Part shown: piece after piece, positions 49,422 through 60,395 of the stretch
Layout: every line of letters starts with the position of its first letter
Numbering within the stretch: the stretch's first letter is position 1
The notes under the pieces: generated by a model
What the model was told of the DNA's origin: nothing
Seen by the model: only the letters and a program-made list of their open reading frames with translations
The model's database searches: none
From: Ficedula albicollis
Taxonomy: Eukaryota > Chordata > Aves > Passeriformes > Muscicapidae
DNA: 64,000 bases
Reading direction: 5' to 3'
NCBI RefSeq assembly: GCF_000247815.1
Contig: NC_021671.1
Coordinates: forward strand, 24,284,501 to 24,348,500
Made by a program: the position numbers and the translations under genes

Positions 49422-49642
49422 ACTTTCCTTCCACTAACACAATCACCATTTTCTGAAAGCATTTTGTTACCCTGGTTTAGTTTTTCTAAGTTTACTTCTA
49501 AAAATTGCTTCATTTGTTTGGTCAGAAGAGTGTTAATTCTACCACCAGCAAGAATACGAGACACAGCACAATACAGATTTCTGGTTTGAACTGTGACAGA
49601 ACTAGAACTTAAAAAGCAATTAATAGCATAAGTCAGGATAAA

Positions 49643-49854
49643 TCTTTTTACATAAGTAGTCATATGTACTTCAGAGCTGCTTTGTTATGCAAGACCACTG
49701 GTGAGTAAGAGGGGGCACATAAGTAGTCATATGTACTTCAGAGCTGCTTTGTTATGCAAGACCACTAGTGAGTAAGAGGGGTCTTTTTACATAAGTAGTC
49801 ATATGTACTTCAGAGCTGCTTTGTTATGCAAGACCACTGGTGAGTAAGAGGGGG
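49643..49854. repeat. Triple duplication, A-B-B-A-B (72 and 67 bp)
   Basis: The block starting ACATAAGTAGTCATATGTAC occurs at about 49650, 49717 and 49789. The first and third copies are preceded by TCTTTTT (49643 and 49782), the middle one is not. All copies end GAGTAAGAGGGG. The middle copy has CACTAGTGAG where the others have CACTGGTGAG. Confidence 0.95.
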
Positions 49855-51759
49855 CTTTTTATTTATTTATTCTTATATTACCCTTTTCAAGGTACAGTGT
49901 ACACTTAGAGACCTAGCAGCCATTTTCTGTGATTTCATTGTATTTGGTTACTTGGTCACCTTCTCTCCTCGGTGGTGTGTGTAGAGTTACACTTAGACAT
50001 CATTTACCTACCTTTCTTCATATCAAAGAAAGCAGAAAGGAAGCTTCAGTCATTCTTTGGCCATGGCCATTGACAAAAAGTAATTGTGGTCATTTCAAGC
50101 CACTTGAACTGCTTTCCACCCTTGAGACATTTAGGACCACTAGAAGATTGTGCCTGCTGAAAATGTAGCAGCATATTCACTGAAAGGTTAGTTTCTGTTA
50201 TCTTTAGTAAACAGTTGCCAGATCTGCCTAAAACAATCACAAATTATTGCAGCTTTGTAGCTGAATCTGCCATATGGCAGTACTGTGGAAATTATCCAGA
50301 CATACTAAGGAGTTATTTCTTTTTTCAGCTTCCTCCTCAGCCTAATAAAACATGTTTGTTTGCTGTTTCCACTGGTTTTGTTGTTATATAAATATGGTGG
50401 GAAAAGCTAATGTGCTTTATAAATTATGTCAGCTCTGAGGAGAATATTCTATTAATAACTGAAGCAGTATGAAAATTTAACTTTACACTTTCTTGGGATT
50501 TCTAACTAATTTCTTCTGGGTCTGAGATATCTCCAGTACTACATCATGTCATAGCTGTTACTAAACTTATTCCAGTAGATTTTCTTTAAAAATTTTAATT
50601 TTTAAATTTTTAATTTAATTAAAATTTCTTTGGCTTAAATTCCTGCCGTTCCTCTGCTTTAATATTTTAGATTAGTTTTTATTAATATGAAAAAATTCAA
50701 AAACGTGAAAAATTTCCTGCCTTTACTGCTTAGCTCTCTTGAGCATGACATTACACGCAGTACGCCCCTATGCATTTATTCTGTTCAGTCAGATAAGTTT
50801 TTCAAACATGCCAGTGATGCCTCTAGCTGTTTGGCCACACACAGGAATGTTTTTGGAAGTTGTCTGGAAACTGCAGTTTGGAATCAATGCCAGGCTCAGT
50901 CACAGATACCACACACATTTTCTTAGGTTTTTTTTTGCTGCTTTTATTCAAAGTGATTCAAAGTTATTGCCGTCAAATGTTAATTTCCACATTCAGTGAC
51001 CAGTTTTTATTTTTTTAATGCTATATACTCTAATAGGTATAGATTTTAAATAACAGTTCTCCCTTATAGAACAGAATGCTTCATTCAGATAGGTCAGATA
51101 TTTTATGCAGCACCTCACACAGTTTCTACCACTATGATTGTTTATGTCAGTTGCTGTTGTCAACTGAAAATTCATAAAAATAAGAAACAAAAACTGGATA
51201 TTTAACTAAAATAAAACTATACTAGTACAAAACTATTTTGATGACGGAAAGAGTAAATAAATCATATCTTCATTTGATCTACTTTGCTAGAATTCTTGAT
51301 GTCCTTGTTAAAGTGAAACAAGAGAAACAAACTCAGTTGATCTCTTTCATAAGTAAATATACTCCAGATTACTGTTTTATACCATGCTTATTCAAGAAAT
51401 CTGCTTTTAAAAATATAGAAATTGTTCATTTAGAACACTTCTAAAAATTAGGAATCAAATTCCATGGTCCATATTATCCATCAAAAGATGTTATCCACAA
51501 GGCAAATAGAAAAAAAACCCTGACTTTTTATACATGACCTATCTGCTTTTTGTTAGATTTTGGGATTGTTTTTTGGCTGATGAGGAGTCTTCGAAGTTCC
51601 AGTGAACTTATGCAATTTAAAGGCAGTCCATTTCATTTGTTTTTGCTTGTTTCTTTCTTAATGAGCTTGGTCACATTTTAGCGTTTTACTTGTGTGTACT
51701 CTGTTTTGAACTCACAGTAAGTGAAGATGTTTGGTTAAAGGATCAAACAGCACAGGTGT
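49855..51759. other. AT-rich unique DNA, no gene seen
   Basis: An 11-bp inverted repeat (AAATTTTAATT / AATTAAAATTT at 50590-50600 and 50617-50627) with an AT-only loop could extrude as a hairpin. Frames at 49929-50168, 50046-50240 and 50687-50999 have no domain. No repeat family is recognised. Confidence 0.5.
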
Positions 51760-52130
51760 CACCATTTGTGGGTTTGTGGTTTTGATTTGTTTGGGCTTTT
51801 TGTAGCAGTGGAGCTGCAGGGGTGAGAACCTGCCAGAAGCTTCCCCTTAGCAGACAGAGCCAATGCCAGCTGGATCCAATATGATGGAGCCCATCGGTGG
51901 CAGTGATGGCACCCCTGGGATAACCTATTTAGGAAGATAGGGGGAAATCTGAGCAACTACAGCTGAAAAGAGGTGTGAGAACATGTGAGTGACCACCCTG
52001 CAGACACCAAGGTCACTGCAGAAGGAGCAGGTGGACCTCTGGAGTGGAGATTCTCCTGCAGACCATGGGAAGACCACGGTGAGCAGGCTATCTCCCACAG
52101 CCTGTGGGTGTCCACAGTGCCCCAAATAAT
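51760..52130 (+). mobile_element. Old avian interspersed repeat, LTR-like
   Basis: Blocks GCAGTGGAGCTGCAGGGG, GCTTCCCCTTAGCAGACAGA, GCCAATGCCAGCTGGATCCA, CACCCCTGGGATAACCTATT, CCTGCAGACACCAAGGTCAC and GGGAAGACCACGGTGAGCAG match, by memory, a repeat that is common in bird genomes. I am not certain of its family name. GATAACCTATTTAGGAAG is a degraded TATA-like region, and the GC-rich tail after it fits a transcribed leader. Frames of 111-121 codons on the minus strand (51925-52322) are not coding for anything recognisable. Confidence 0.45.
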
Positions 52131-55100
52131 CACCAGTATTATAGTCCTGACAAGTTGATTTGGGTAATTCTGATCCCTGTGATGCAAGAAAAACAAGAAA
52201 GTAACACAATCTAGCAGAGAATTCAGAGAATTCTTCACTTGAAACCAATCTGTCCAGCACTTTAGAAAGTTAACTTGACAATGTGCACTGAAACATAATC
52301 CCATGTTCCATTTCTTTTTCATTCATAATTTGTTTTGCTCCAGTAAAAAAAAATTTTTTTTTTTTTTTTGATTGTGTATTTCGTGACAGTAGCAACTTGG
52401 TCAATTCAAATTTATTTGATATTTTATTTGACCTATTAAGACATATCAACTTTCCTTTTTTCCTCTACATTGGCCAGTTACATACGGCATTCAATTCAGA
52501 ATATAAATCTTGAAATGTTGTCATGTGAAGAGAATAATAAAACAGTATAATGAATTAAATTTCAAGTATAAATTTGGTGGCATTTCCCAAAATAAAAAGT
52601 TGGTTGCTCAGTATGATTAATTTTAACATAAGTAATCTGACCCAAAAGTCAGTGAACTCAATAAAAAGCTTTTTACGCACTCACTAGGCTTTAAGTCAAG
52701 CCATGAAGTTGTTTCACCTGCAGAGCATTTTTCAAAAGAAAGGCAGTATTCAAAGGAAGCCATTATTCATAATAATTTTTTTCTCTTAAAAGAAGAAAAA
52801 AGAACAGGCACCTTATCCAGACTCAAAAAGCAATTCAAGATGAGAACTAAAAATAGAATCCAATCTTTACTTGTATAGTGATAATAGAAATAGTAGAAGC
52901 ATTAGGGAAAATATTGAATAATGGTAGAGAACTACATAATAAAGAAGGAATGGATAATTGTGTGTATTGTTCCTGAAGATATATTCAGATGGAGTAATTC
53001 ATACTGCATTTTTATATGCAAGTCACGGATTTTGCCATGTTTCTTTTTGGAACTCTGCTTCATATTGTGAAATAAGTGCATGAAGTACAATATCCCTTTA
53101 TAGCAACAACTTTATTTTCTACATTTTATTCAAGGAAAGGCAATGCAAAATAATCTTTGTATGTGGTTGAGTCCTGTATTCATTAATACTGTGTAAATAA
53201 CATTTTTCCCATCACATCATTCTTTAAAACAACTTACAGAAAACTACACTGCAAATTTATTGGTCATTCTTATTCTATCAAAAAAATCTTGTAGATGTGC
53301 ATGAATACGCATCATCTGTGCTGATTCTTCACAGCTTTAATTCTCAGATCTTGTATTTCAGCTGAATTCTCCTTGCTGTAGATATAGGACTGCAAAGTCT
53401 TATCAGCCCAAGATTTTGGGAAAATGACAGTATCAAGTTTCTGTACTTCAAAAAAAGCTCGTTAGATTTTTCCTAGACTTGGACATCTTTTGAGTTGTAG
53501 ATTTTTTTGTTTATATCAAACTGTCTTTCTGTCTGGTGGGAGTTTTGTGGATATATGACAACGGACCACAATTTTCCACAGCTTTAAGTGGATAACTGAT
53601 GACTGTACCTTAACCCAGTATATTCTGAAACTCTGCAATATGTACAGTACAATGAAATTCCTTTTCCACATAGTCTTCTCTTCTATTAGAAGACATAGAC
53701 ATTTTGAGTTTTCACTTTTACCACTTCATTGTAGCAAAGCAGAAGAAAATTCAGCAGTATTTCAAGGTGGAATGTGAAGATCATTTAAACTGAGTTAAAG
53801 TAGGAGCAATGTTTTTGGAGAATGTAATTTGCAAGTTGACCAAATGATTTCTTTGCCCTTGTAGGCAGACTCAGGACACTTTCAGGATTCCCCACCAGCA
53901 GAGCTCTATTTTTAGGGAGGTGAAAAGACAAGCAGGGCAGTATATAAGAATGAACCTTACATTGGACAGCATACTACATGCCTTACTCTTCCTTTCCAAC
54001 TAACATTTGTCTATCTCCATACCTAAACTGAACCAGAGAATTTTCCCAGTGCAATGGTTTCAAACACTGCTTTAGGGAGCTGTTGAGTGAGAGACCCCAA
54101 AAGAAAAGAATGCAATCTATTGTCAATACTTTTTTTACTGAGTAGAAGTTTTTTATACCTTAATTTTCTAATTATGGAGTAGGATTACGTCCTTAATTTA
54201 TAAAACCAGTAATTACTACGTACTATGGTTTGTGAAAATTCATTAACTATTAATCACACTATTCTACTGATAAAAAAGAAATTGGCAGTGTGGATGGGAA
54301 GCATTGTGGAAGATAGAGTATTTGAGGAGCCAGTGGTCTTTAGCAGGGCATATCTACTCTATTTGGACTCACATTTAGGGCTTGAGAAGCTAAAATGCAA
54401 GTAAGGTAGTCTGTAACTTAGATTAGGCAAAGGTAGGCAGTAAGTGGCAAGGAACCTGAGAGGACACATGCCCGTGCTGTGCTGCTCACATTGCTGTGCT
54501 GCAGAATGAGTGCAGCCAGACCATCACATCACAGCCCCTTGGGCAGCTCCTACTCACACATGCAAGCATGTCACTGTGTGCCTTGGTCTGCCAGTGCAGC
54601 AGCAAGTTCTTGAGGGAATGAACATTCTTTGGGGTAGCTTTCTTATGAGGGAGCTGGATAGTAGCTCAAAGGACCAAAAGGGAGAGCTTCTCCCTGTAGT
54701 TAGGGTCTGCTCTCATCTTCACTGTGCACCAGGTGAAAACCCAAATGGGCCCATTCCAACACTACATAAACAAGTGCCCATAGGGAAAGAGGGTTTACTC
54801 ACTAACTCACTAACTAATATTCCTCCTCTTCTTAGAGCACTTAACCTATTAAGCCATTTTTGCCAGGTCTTTCTTACTGAGATCTTGTCACCCCCAGTCC
54901 CCAGTACAGAGCAATGTGTCTTTGCAAACCACAAAGGAAGAAAACACAAGACATAGCTCTGTACTTTATGCTTTTGAATACTGGGAGCATAGAAAAATGT
55001 GCCTGTAATGGCTACAAAGAGTATTATTACAAAGTTAGGTATCATGAATTTCTGTCTCTCAAAGTACAGCTCTCTACTGTGTTAATTAAACCTTTCCATT

Positions 55101-55414
55101 CTCCAGAAGTAGCTCCATAGCAAAGTCTATGGAAAATATTTGGTCTTGCTACTCTTCCAGTTCAGATGAAAATGGCCACATTTGCAGTTAACATTTAAAG
55201 AAAATCAATCTTAATGATGGTAAGTATATTAGAAAACTAAAGTTAAATACATCAGAAAGATTAAACCACCAAATATACTCAACCATTTCTGGCAAGGAAA
55301 TCTCTGTACTTAGAAGAAACAAATTTCATTCTCTCTAAAATGGAATTATATTTTGCAGGGAAGTGTGATCTTAGCTCTCACTAGAAGAATAATGGTAAAT
55401 AAAATGAAATAAGT
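52131..55414. other. Mostly AT-rich unique DNA, no gene supported
   Basis: Contains an A8/T18-type homopolymer junction at 52345-52370. A GC-richer patch at about 54460-54730 holds the plus frame 54510-54956 (148 codons, the longest frame in the window outside obvious repeats). The minus frame 54719-55045 overlaps it antisense. Neither has a domain. The patch could be an unassigned repeat. Confidence 0.4.
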
Positions 55415-55584
55415 AGTGATGAGATTAGTTTTGTTTTGGTTGTTTTTTGCAAGCTAAAAGATAAATAGCTTTTAAAAGACAGTCCATAGTGGAGACAGAA
55501 GTGATGAGATTAGTTTTGTTTTGGTTGTTTTTCGCAAGCTAAAAGATAAATAGCTTTTACAAGACAGTCCATACTGGAGACAGA
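55415..55584. repeat. 85-bp tandem duplication
   Basis: Copies at 55415-55499 and 55500-55584 begin AGTGATGAGATTAGTTTTGT and end GGAGACAGA. They differ at three positions (TTTTGC/TTTCGC, TTTTAAAAGAC/TTTTACAAGAC, CATAGTGG/CATACTGG). Confidence 0.95.
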
Positions 55585-58067
55585 GGCAGGATTCAAAGAA
55601 GTACTGTCAATACACCAAAATACCAACTACATCTGAAAAATCACAGAATCTCTTTTACACTATATAATTCTATAAATCCAACAAATCTAAGGATATTTAT
55701 CATCTTGTCAAGGAATTATTAAAATGAAACAAGTTGTGCTGACCATTTCATCATTATGCTTTACTGACATAGAATGCTATGTAAGTAATTCTGTGCATGT
55801 TTGAATATGTGCTGAGTTTATGGAAAAATATTTTAATATTTTTACATATTTTTAATATGTAAAGGTTATAAGATTAAACAACATATAGGCAAAGTAACTG
55901 TAAAAGTAAACATTGAGAAAGAAATACAATTTAGATTTTTTATATGCTTTTAAAAAAATCTAAACATAGAATATTTTTTGTTGTTAAGAGCTTTGGTTTG
56001 CTATATGGATTTTTTGCTATGTTATTGGTTATTTCATTTTCTTGTTATCTGCTTGATGGCATTTGAGTAGCAAAGTGTAACAGTTCTCTAAACATAAACA
56101 CTGCTGACTGTTCTCTTTTGAAACGGCTTCTGTTCCTCTGTAACCACTCATGAAATGTAAATCAGAAATTGTGGATCTGTGAAGCTAAGTTTTTTTCTTC
56201 TGCATTTCCAGGCATACTCAGGTTGCTCACTTCTTCCTCAAACAAACATAATTGATGCATTTTCCACACACATCTACACACGCATCCAAATTTATATGTT
56301 ACAGAGGAAGGAAGAAGGGAGGTGGTCAAGTGAAAATTTCTAAACTTACTCTCCTCTGATATCACAGCTTCTTTTCTGCAGCTAAATGGAAAAATTTGCT
56401 CAAATTTTCGATTCTGGAAAGAATTTTTTGCTTTTCTTTTGAATATATGTGTGTTTTAACATGAGTTAGAAAAGCAATCTGTGTAGTAAAATACAGAGAA
56501 ATTAGAGAAAAGCCTTTAGTGTAATTTGCAAAGAAAAGAGGAAAGAGAGAGAGGATCTATATTGTTATAATTGCAGACACAGCACTGTCCTGTAGCAGTC
56601 AGAGCAGGAGGTATGCGAAGCCTCTCTGGTGTTCATTGCTATATCTACTCATCAATACATAGTTAATAGTTTAATAACGCATCATATGATAAGGAAAAAA
56701 ATACCAATAAAAAAAGACCAATATCAACTACATGTTGGTGTGCCTGTTAATAGGACTGTTTATTGACCTCAATGACAGTGCTGATAAAAGTCAAAACTTT
56801 AGCTGACGAGTGGAGGTTTAAACTAAGATTTATATGAGTTTATTATCTATCTATTACTGATGTCCATGGCATGAGATATTTTTTTCCAAAGGTATGTAAA
56901 AATAAAAAACACATATGTATGAAACTGGTGTATACAACAGTTACAAACCAGTTATACACCTGCCTGTTTGATATCAGTCAAAACTGGTGTATAGACATAA
57001 GGTATGCCCCACTGACATAGCAGATTTTAATCAGTGATTAATGAAATTGTAAATCCATGAAGATGCATTTCTTTTGTGGATATTTTCACTCTTCACAATG
57101 GTGTCAAGCTATAATTATAAGAAATATTTATTTTTTAACTTTTACCTCAGAATCTTGTTATAAAAAATCTGTTGGAAGATAAGCAAAACAATAGAACATA
57201 TATTTTAATTTGTTGGTTGGTGGGGTGGAGGGGAATTACTGATAAACATGGAATATTTTTATAGGATGGGAACATATTATACTCAAAAATGCAATTTTTT
57301 TTAAATAAGATTAGTTCCCTAATTTGAATCAAGGAGGGAATATCTTTAAAGTCAGCTGCAGGACTGATTTTGCAGGTTGTTTATGAGAATACATCTAAAG
57401 AATCTATAACTCCTCTTTGCTCAAGGTCTGGTAAAGTATATTTAGATTCAGACATTATTTCATCTTCCCCAACACTGGATGCTTCCCCAGCATTGAACAG
57501 ATAATACTCAGGTGGGGTGCTGGGCCATCTGATCTGGAATAATTTTCACAACAAAGGATGAAGCAGATGATCCTTGAGGTCCCTCCCAATTTAATATCCC
57601 AGGAATTATATTCTTTAGTGTCTTTTTTATTTGACATAAATAAGAACTTTATGATGGGAAGAAAAGACACAGCAGTCTATGTATTAATTTTGATTTAAAA
57701 TTGCTACTTAATGCTGGTATTGCAAATCTGCATATCCTTGGATATGGTAATATTGCTATTCAATTCAGCTCTTTTTTAAACTAAAATTTAATTGGGTTTG
57801 GTTCCCTCTGCAAGGTGTCTGATAACATGTTATGACCTTTTCATTATGAAATTTTCAATGTTTTCACAAGACTGCAAGTGTCATTTCTGGCAACTACTTC
57901 AGATAAATTGATATTTGACCTTCTGTTCAGCATTCGGAATATGTTTAGAAGTAACATTGGAGCCATCTTTGAACATACTGTTAATAAGTGTGATCAACAA
58001 TGAGGTGAATTTCATCAAAATTGATGAAGCTGAGCTCAATAAAAGCCACCAAAATGTGATGATACAT
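55585..58067. other. AT-rich unique DNA, no gene seen
   Basis: A small AT palindrome (AAAATATTTTAATATTTT) lies at about 55826-55843. No domain-bearing frame, RNA gene or interspersed repeat is recognised. Confidence 0.5.
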
Positions 58068-58271
58068 GGCAGCCATGCAATGTATCCCATAAAAACACTT
58101 TTAATTAAATCAAGTGGTTCCAGATAAGTTTCCTGATTGCTAGGCCTAAAGTCTTCTTGGCACACAGTTGGCAGCCATGCAATGTATCCCATAAAAACAC
58201 TTTTAATTAAATCAAGTGGTTCCAGATAAGTTTCCTGATCGCTAGGCCTAAAGTCTTCTTGGCACACAGTT
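58068..58271. repeat. 102-bp tandem duplication
   Basis: Copies at 58068-58169 and 58170-58271 begin GGCAGCCATGCAATGTATCC and end GGCACACAGTT. They differ at one base (GATTGCTAGG/GATCGCTAGG). 102 is a multiple of 3, so the minus frame 57899-58267 repeats a 34-residue segment twice; this is a by-product, not evidence for a gene. Confidence 0.96.
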
Positions 58272-60105
58272 CAGTATTGTTTTAATAGATATATTGAAAA
58301 CTATACTTTATGTATTTCAAACAACAGCCCTTACCACTGGAAACAAATTTTATGTAGATTTCTTAATTTGAAGATCTTCTGAAGGTTCCATGATCGGAAC
58401 TCATGACCTATTCTAATGATGTGGTGTTCTTGAAAAAAGGATTTCCTCTAGCTGATATAATTTACCCAAAGTGAAGATCATTCAGAACTTAAAGCTACAA
58501 TTAATCCTGTTGAATTCTAGAGCTATCAGAGGGTAGAGAGGGTTCTGTTCTTTTTCAAATAAAAAAGGGGAATAATACTTACATTAAGATAGTGCTTTAA
58601 GTACCAGAAACTCCTGCCAGGTGTTAGGTTTAAGACAGTCTCTCATAAAAGTGAGATAAAGGTTTAAATTTTATCTGAAACCTGAGCTTTATACAATAAG
58701 GAATTAATATGATACTTACATTAAGCTTACAGAAATAAAAGAAGAACTGTATAATCAGTCCAGTTAGGATAAGTGTTGTAATTAAAAATGAATGTCACAT
58801 GTATTTTGTTACTAATACTTTTAAGGTATTGATTGCATTTAAGTTCTGATACCTGACTTAAATACATTTGAAAATACTGAGAAAAAAACTGATTTGAACT
58901 AAGAATGCACTTTCATAAATATTTAGGAAATATGTAAAAATTTTTGAGAATTTAAGTTAGTAGTTTTTTTGGGTAATCATTAGATGATTTATAATGAAAC
59001 ATATTCTAAGAAAATAAATTCATAATAGAACTTTCCATGTAATACATATATGTCTTTAACTGAAATAAATAATCAATTTCAATTACATGTAGGAAAATAA
59101 ACGAAGAATACCACTGATTTCATCTAAGCAAAAGGACATGACTATCAAATACATGGTCAGCAAAGGAAACTAAAGGTTTATGTTTTAGTGGAAAGGCAGC
59201 CTTGGAGTCTCTTCTCAGCACTTTTATATATCAAAAGAGAGTTATTAACTCAGAAGGGCCAGACTTACTCCAAGGGTGCAAAAAAGGTCAACATTTCACA
59301 ATTGTGCACCATGCTCTTCCAGCAGTCATGAGGGTGGTAGCCTATTCACACAGATTGCTTGTGCTACACAACACAGTTTCTCAGTAAATTCCTCCCTTCC
59401 ATATCAAAATGACATTTCAACTTTTTGGGGTTTAAATACCCTTTTTACTACTTTATTTTCTGCTCTGAGCATTGATTTTTCTAACCTTTAGACAGGAGCT
59501 TTACTTGCCTTGTCTTTCTGCATAATTCTTTTAAATTACATTCAGACCACAAGACAAATTTTAATCCCCATTATACAAAAATACAGTAAATCCATCGAAG
59601 TTAGCAGAAATGTATGAGATTTAAAGTCTGATTCTGATCAAAAATAGACCTATTGGCTTTTATCAGTCTAGCTTTTAAGCCAGGGAAAAGCACAATGGGC
59701 CAAGTTCATTTCCATTGGAAATACAGTAAAGTCTGCTGCCTACTAATAGAAGAAATACAACATTTTCTTTAAAACTTTTACTCAAACCCATTTTTCTTCC
59801 TCTGACCTTGAAAGTTTAAATATTTTCAAGGTATGATGGTAATTACTGTCATGAGTTCTCCAGTAACTTTTAGGGACCTTCCCTAACTGTGAGTCATGTG
59901 CACATAATTTTGTATCCCAAGATTTGGTTCCCTGTCAATGCAGCTCAAGTGACCTGCTTGAATGTACCATTTTGCCCTTTTCCTTAACATGTCACCTTCC
60001 TGTTGGAAAAGGGGTCAAACAAGTCAATGATGTGAAGATCCATCCTGAAACTCAAGTAGCAGCTGTTTAGGATAAGCGCTTGTATCCAAAACCTGGAAAA
60101 TACTC
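58272..60105. other. AT-rich unique DNA, no gene seen
   Basis: Two overlapping plus frames (59202-59387 and 59276-59491) are in different phases and domain-free. No repeat family is recognised. Confidence 0.5.
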
Positions 60106-60395
60106 CAAATGTTAAAGGCTCAGAGAGTGACACTGAATGAGTCTGCCCTTGGTGAAGCTGTATTGACTGGCTCTGATCACTTCCCTGTCTTCCATATGTT
60201 TTGGTGCATCTTCCAGGGGGAATCTATCCTGTGTTCTCAGAGGACACAGAGTGAAACTGACTGGTCAGTATTACCCAGGGTCCTCCTTATTATCCTTTTA
60301 AAAAATGAGTGTGACGCTCCCTTTCTCCAGTCACTGAGGACTTTGCCTACTGGCCATGATTTTTCAAACATGATAGACCAATGAAATTATTGCAG
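60106..60395 (-). mobile_element. CR1-type LINE ORF2 reverse-transcriptase fragment
   Basis: Translated on the minus strand, the right part reads SIMFEKSWPVGKVLSDWRKG, followed by SVTLIF, a stop, then KDNKEDPG. This is the conserved LINE/CR1 RT region (IFEKSW..G.VP.DWK.A.V.PIFKKG.KEDPGNYRPVSL). The left part matches the following segment (ME.IL...RHMED.EVI..SQHGF.KG), with frameshifts. It is an internal ORF2 piece far from the element's 3' end, so it is a remnant of a much longer insertion. The 91-codon plus frame over it is a shadow. Confidence 0.85.

Noticed and set aside
50590..50627. AT-rich inverted repeat as a terminator or RNA gene
   Set aside because: Only AT base pairs and a 16-base AT loop; such hairpins are expected by chance in AT-rich DNA, and intrinsic terminators do not apply to this kind of genome.
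54510..54956. 148-codon plus frame
   Set aside because: Longest frame outside repeats, but in a GC-richer patch with an overlapping antisense frame, no domain, no splice sites and no codon pattern I can support.
57899..58267. Minus-strand frame with an internal 34-residue repeat
   Set aside because: The repeat is the 102-bp tandem DNA duplication, which happens to keep frame. No protein family is recognised.
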